A stretch of DNA of 64,000 nucleotides. Origin: UBA6522 sp965205045. GTDB taxonomy: Bacteria; Pseudomonadota; Gammaproteobacteria; Steroidobacterales; Rariloculaceae. The position numbers and the translations under genes were made by a program. Shown in pieces: positions 63,302-64,000 of the stretch; position 1 is the stretch's first letter, and every line of letters begins with the position of its first letter. The notes under the pieces are model-generated. The model saw only the letters and a program-made list of their open reading frames with translations. It was not told the origin of the DNA and ran no database searches. Location of the stretch: NCBI GenBank assembly GCA_965205045.1, contig OZ242031.1, positions 930,001 through 994,000 of the forward strand, written 5' to 3'.

Positions 63302-64000
63302 GTGCGCACATGTAACCATGAAACGGTCGCTCGTGCCAAATGCCGGGCGAGCCATGCGGGGGGCGGTTGCGGGGCGGCCGAGCTGTCCCGCCCGGCCGGT
63401 GTTCGGGCAGGCAGGATTTGGGCTCTCGCAGCGATCCTCTTGCCGGCCGGGTCCATGGCGCAGACCGGTACCCAGGTCATCGAGGAGATCGTCACCGTGG
63501 GCACCCGCACGGCCGGCCGGACCGTGACCGACAGTCCGGTGCCCGTGGACGTATTCGCCCAGGATGAACTGGAGAGCGTCGGCGCCGCCGCTGACCTGAC
63601 GGACGTCATTACCAAACTCGTGCCGTCCTTCAACGTGGGCCGCGAACCCATCTCCGACGGCGCCACCTTTGTCCGGCCCCCCAGCCTGCGCGGGCTCGAC
63701 TCCGACAAGACGCTGGTGCTGGTCAACGGCAAGCGGCGCCACCGGGCCGCATTGGTACGTCTCGGCGGGTTCGGATCCCATGGCCCGGACCTGGCTGCGA
63801 TTCCGGTCATCGCGCTGCGATCGGTTGAAGTGCTTCGCGACGGGGCGGGCGCCCAGTACGGTTCCGACGCGATTGCCGGCGTTCTGAATTTCAACCTCAA
63901 GGAGTCCGACGACGCGGCCGAGATACAAATCAACGCGGGCGAATACGCGGACGGCGGCGACGACCACCGCGTTGCAGGCCATGTGGGGTTTCGCATCGGC
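63302..64000 (+). CDS. TonB-dependent receptor, 5' part (cut by window end)
   Basis: A frame open to the last base encodes a signal-peptide-like stretch ('IWALAAILLPAGSMAQTGTQ'), then 'VIEEIVTVGTRTAGRTVTDS' (TonB box and plug start) and the plug motifs 'SLRGLDSDKTLVLVNGKRRH' and 'VEVLRDGAGAQYGSDAIAGV'. This is the N-terminus of a TonB-dependent receptor whose barrel lies beyond the window. The GTG at 63302, after AAGGAAGA, is the likely start, though the leader before the signal peptide is long. It is divergent from the NhaC gene by 58 bases. Confidence 0.85.
   Translation, partial: MRTCNHETVARAKCRASHAGGGCGAAELSRPAGVRAGRIWALAAILLPAGSMAQTGTQVIEEIVTVGTRTAGRTVTDSPVPVDVFAQDELESVGAAADLTDVITKLVPSFNVGREPISDGATFVRPPSLRGLDSDKTLVLVNGKRRHRAALVRLGGFGSHGPDLAAIPVIALRSVEVLRDGAGAQYGSDAIAGVLNFNLKESDDAAEIQINAGEYADGGDDHRVAGHVGFRIG

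Noticed and set aside
63243..63996. Extension of the NhaC frame upstream to 63996
   Set aside because: The open frame continues antisense to the TonB receptor start, but the product there has no membrane or family features; the ATG at 63243 with a ribosome site and signal-anchor helix is the sensible start.

Overview
The window is GC-rich, gene-dense bacterial chromosome, most likely from an uncultured, probably marine gammaproteobacterium. That placement is inferred from the housekeeping block dapF-DUF484-xerC-hslV-hslU-DUF971-ubiE-ubiJ-ubiB (33.9-42.4 kb), from ubiK-comM and from the hemX-hemY pair, an arrangement known from Gammaproteobacteria. Two TonB-dependent receptors and a catabolic gene set rich in oxygenase, demethylase and dehalogenase genes suggest a life on complex or halogenated aromatic compounds. 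No species can be named from sequence reading alone.

Layout. 1-10.7 kb is an accessory, defence-like region of visibly lower GC. It holds the C-terminal part of a Type ISP restriction-modification enzyme, then a tight three-gene unit (radical SAM protein, small YGSEHS protein, 1419-aa nuclease-STAND ATPase), then a minus-strand set of NucS-like nuclease, Nudix hydrolase and UDG-like protein. At 11.0-12.8 kb a GyrI-like gene lies next to an AAA-type ATPase gene, which is bracketed by about 99-bp direct repeats of the GyrI gene's 5' end. At 13.1-22.6 kb there is core metabolism: MAPEG protein, tRNA-Arg(CCG), intradiol dioxygenase, metallo-hydrolase, cytochrome c, comM, ubiK, hemX-hemY and ubiD, with a 31-bp inverted-repeat element between hemY and ubiD.

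22.6-33.6 kb is a second defence/toxin island. It contains a paralogue of the first ATPase, an orphan HigA-like antitoxin, a two-gene unit of a small protein and a SIR2-like protein with its zinc-ribbon cysteines, an IS3 remnant, an S24 repressor, an N6-adenine methyltransferase with a PD-(D/E)XK nuclease, an AbiEii-like nucleotidyltransferase with its partner, and an unknown gene. 33.9-43.6 kb is the housekeeping block, ending in a Bcr/CflA-type exporter; ubiB has an odd 8-residue N-terminal repeat.

43.8-59.1 kb is a catabolic island: cytochrome P450, TonB receptor, MFS transporter, class II aldolase/adducin-type protein, LuxR and TetR regulators, serine beta-lactamase-like hydrolase, a folate-dependent O-demethylase-like (GcvT/LigM) protein, a broken methylenetetrahydrofolate reductase gene, a VOC dioxygenase-like protein, and a 1069-residue cytoplasmic reductive dehalogenase fused to its own flavin/2Fe-2S reductase. 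Two almost identical 20-bp palindromes lie upstream of the TonB receptor and the serine hydrolase, pointing to a shared regulon. 59.4-64 kb carries PPK2, a MoCF/CinA-like protein, an NhaC-family antiporter and the start of a second TonB receptor that runs off the window.

The best candidates for an undescribed system are the radical SAM / YGSEHS protein / nuclease-STAND operon (2181-7811) and the small-protein / SIR2 pair (24518-26556). On the metabolic side the fused reductive dehalogenase beside a demethylase is the most striking.
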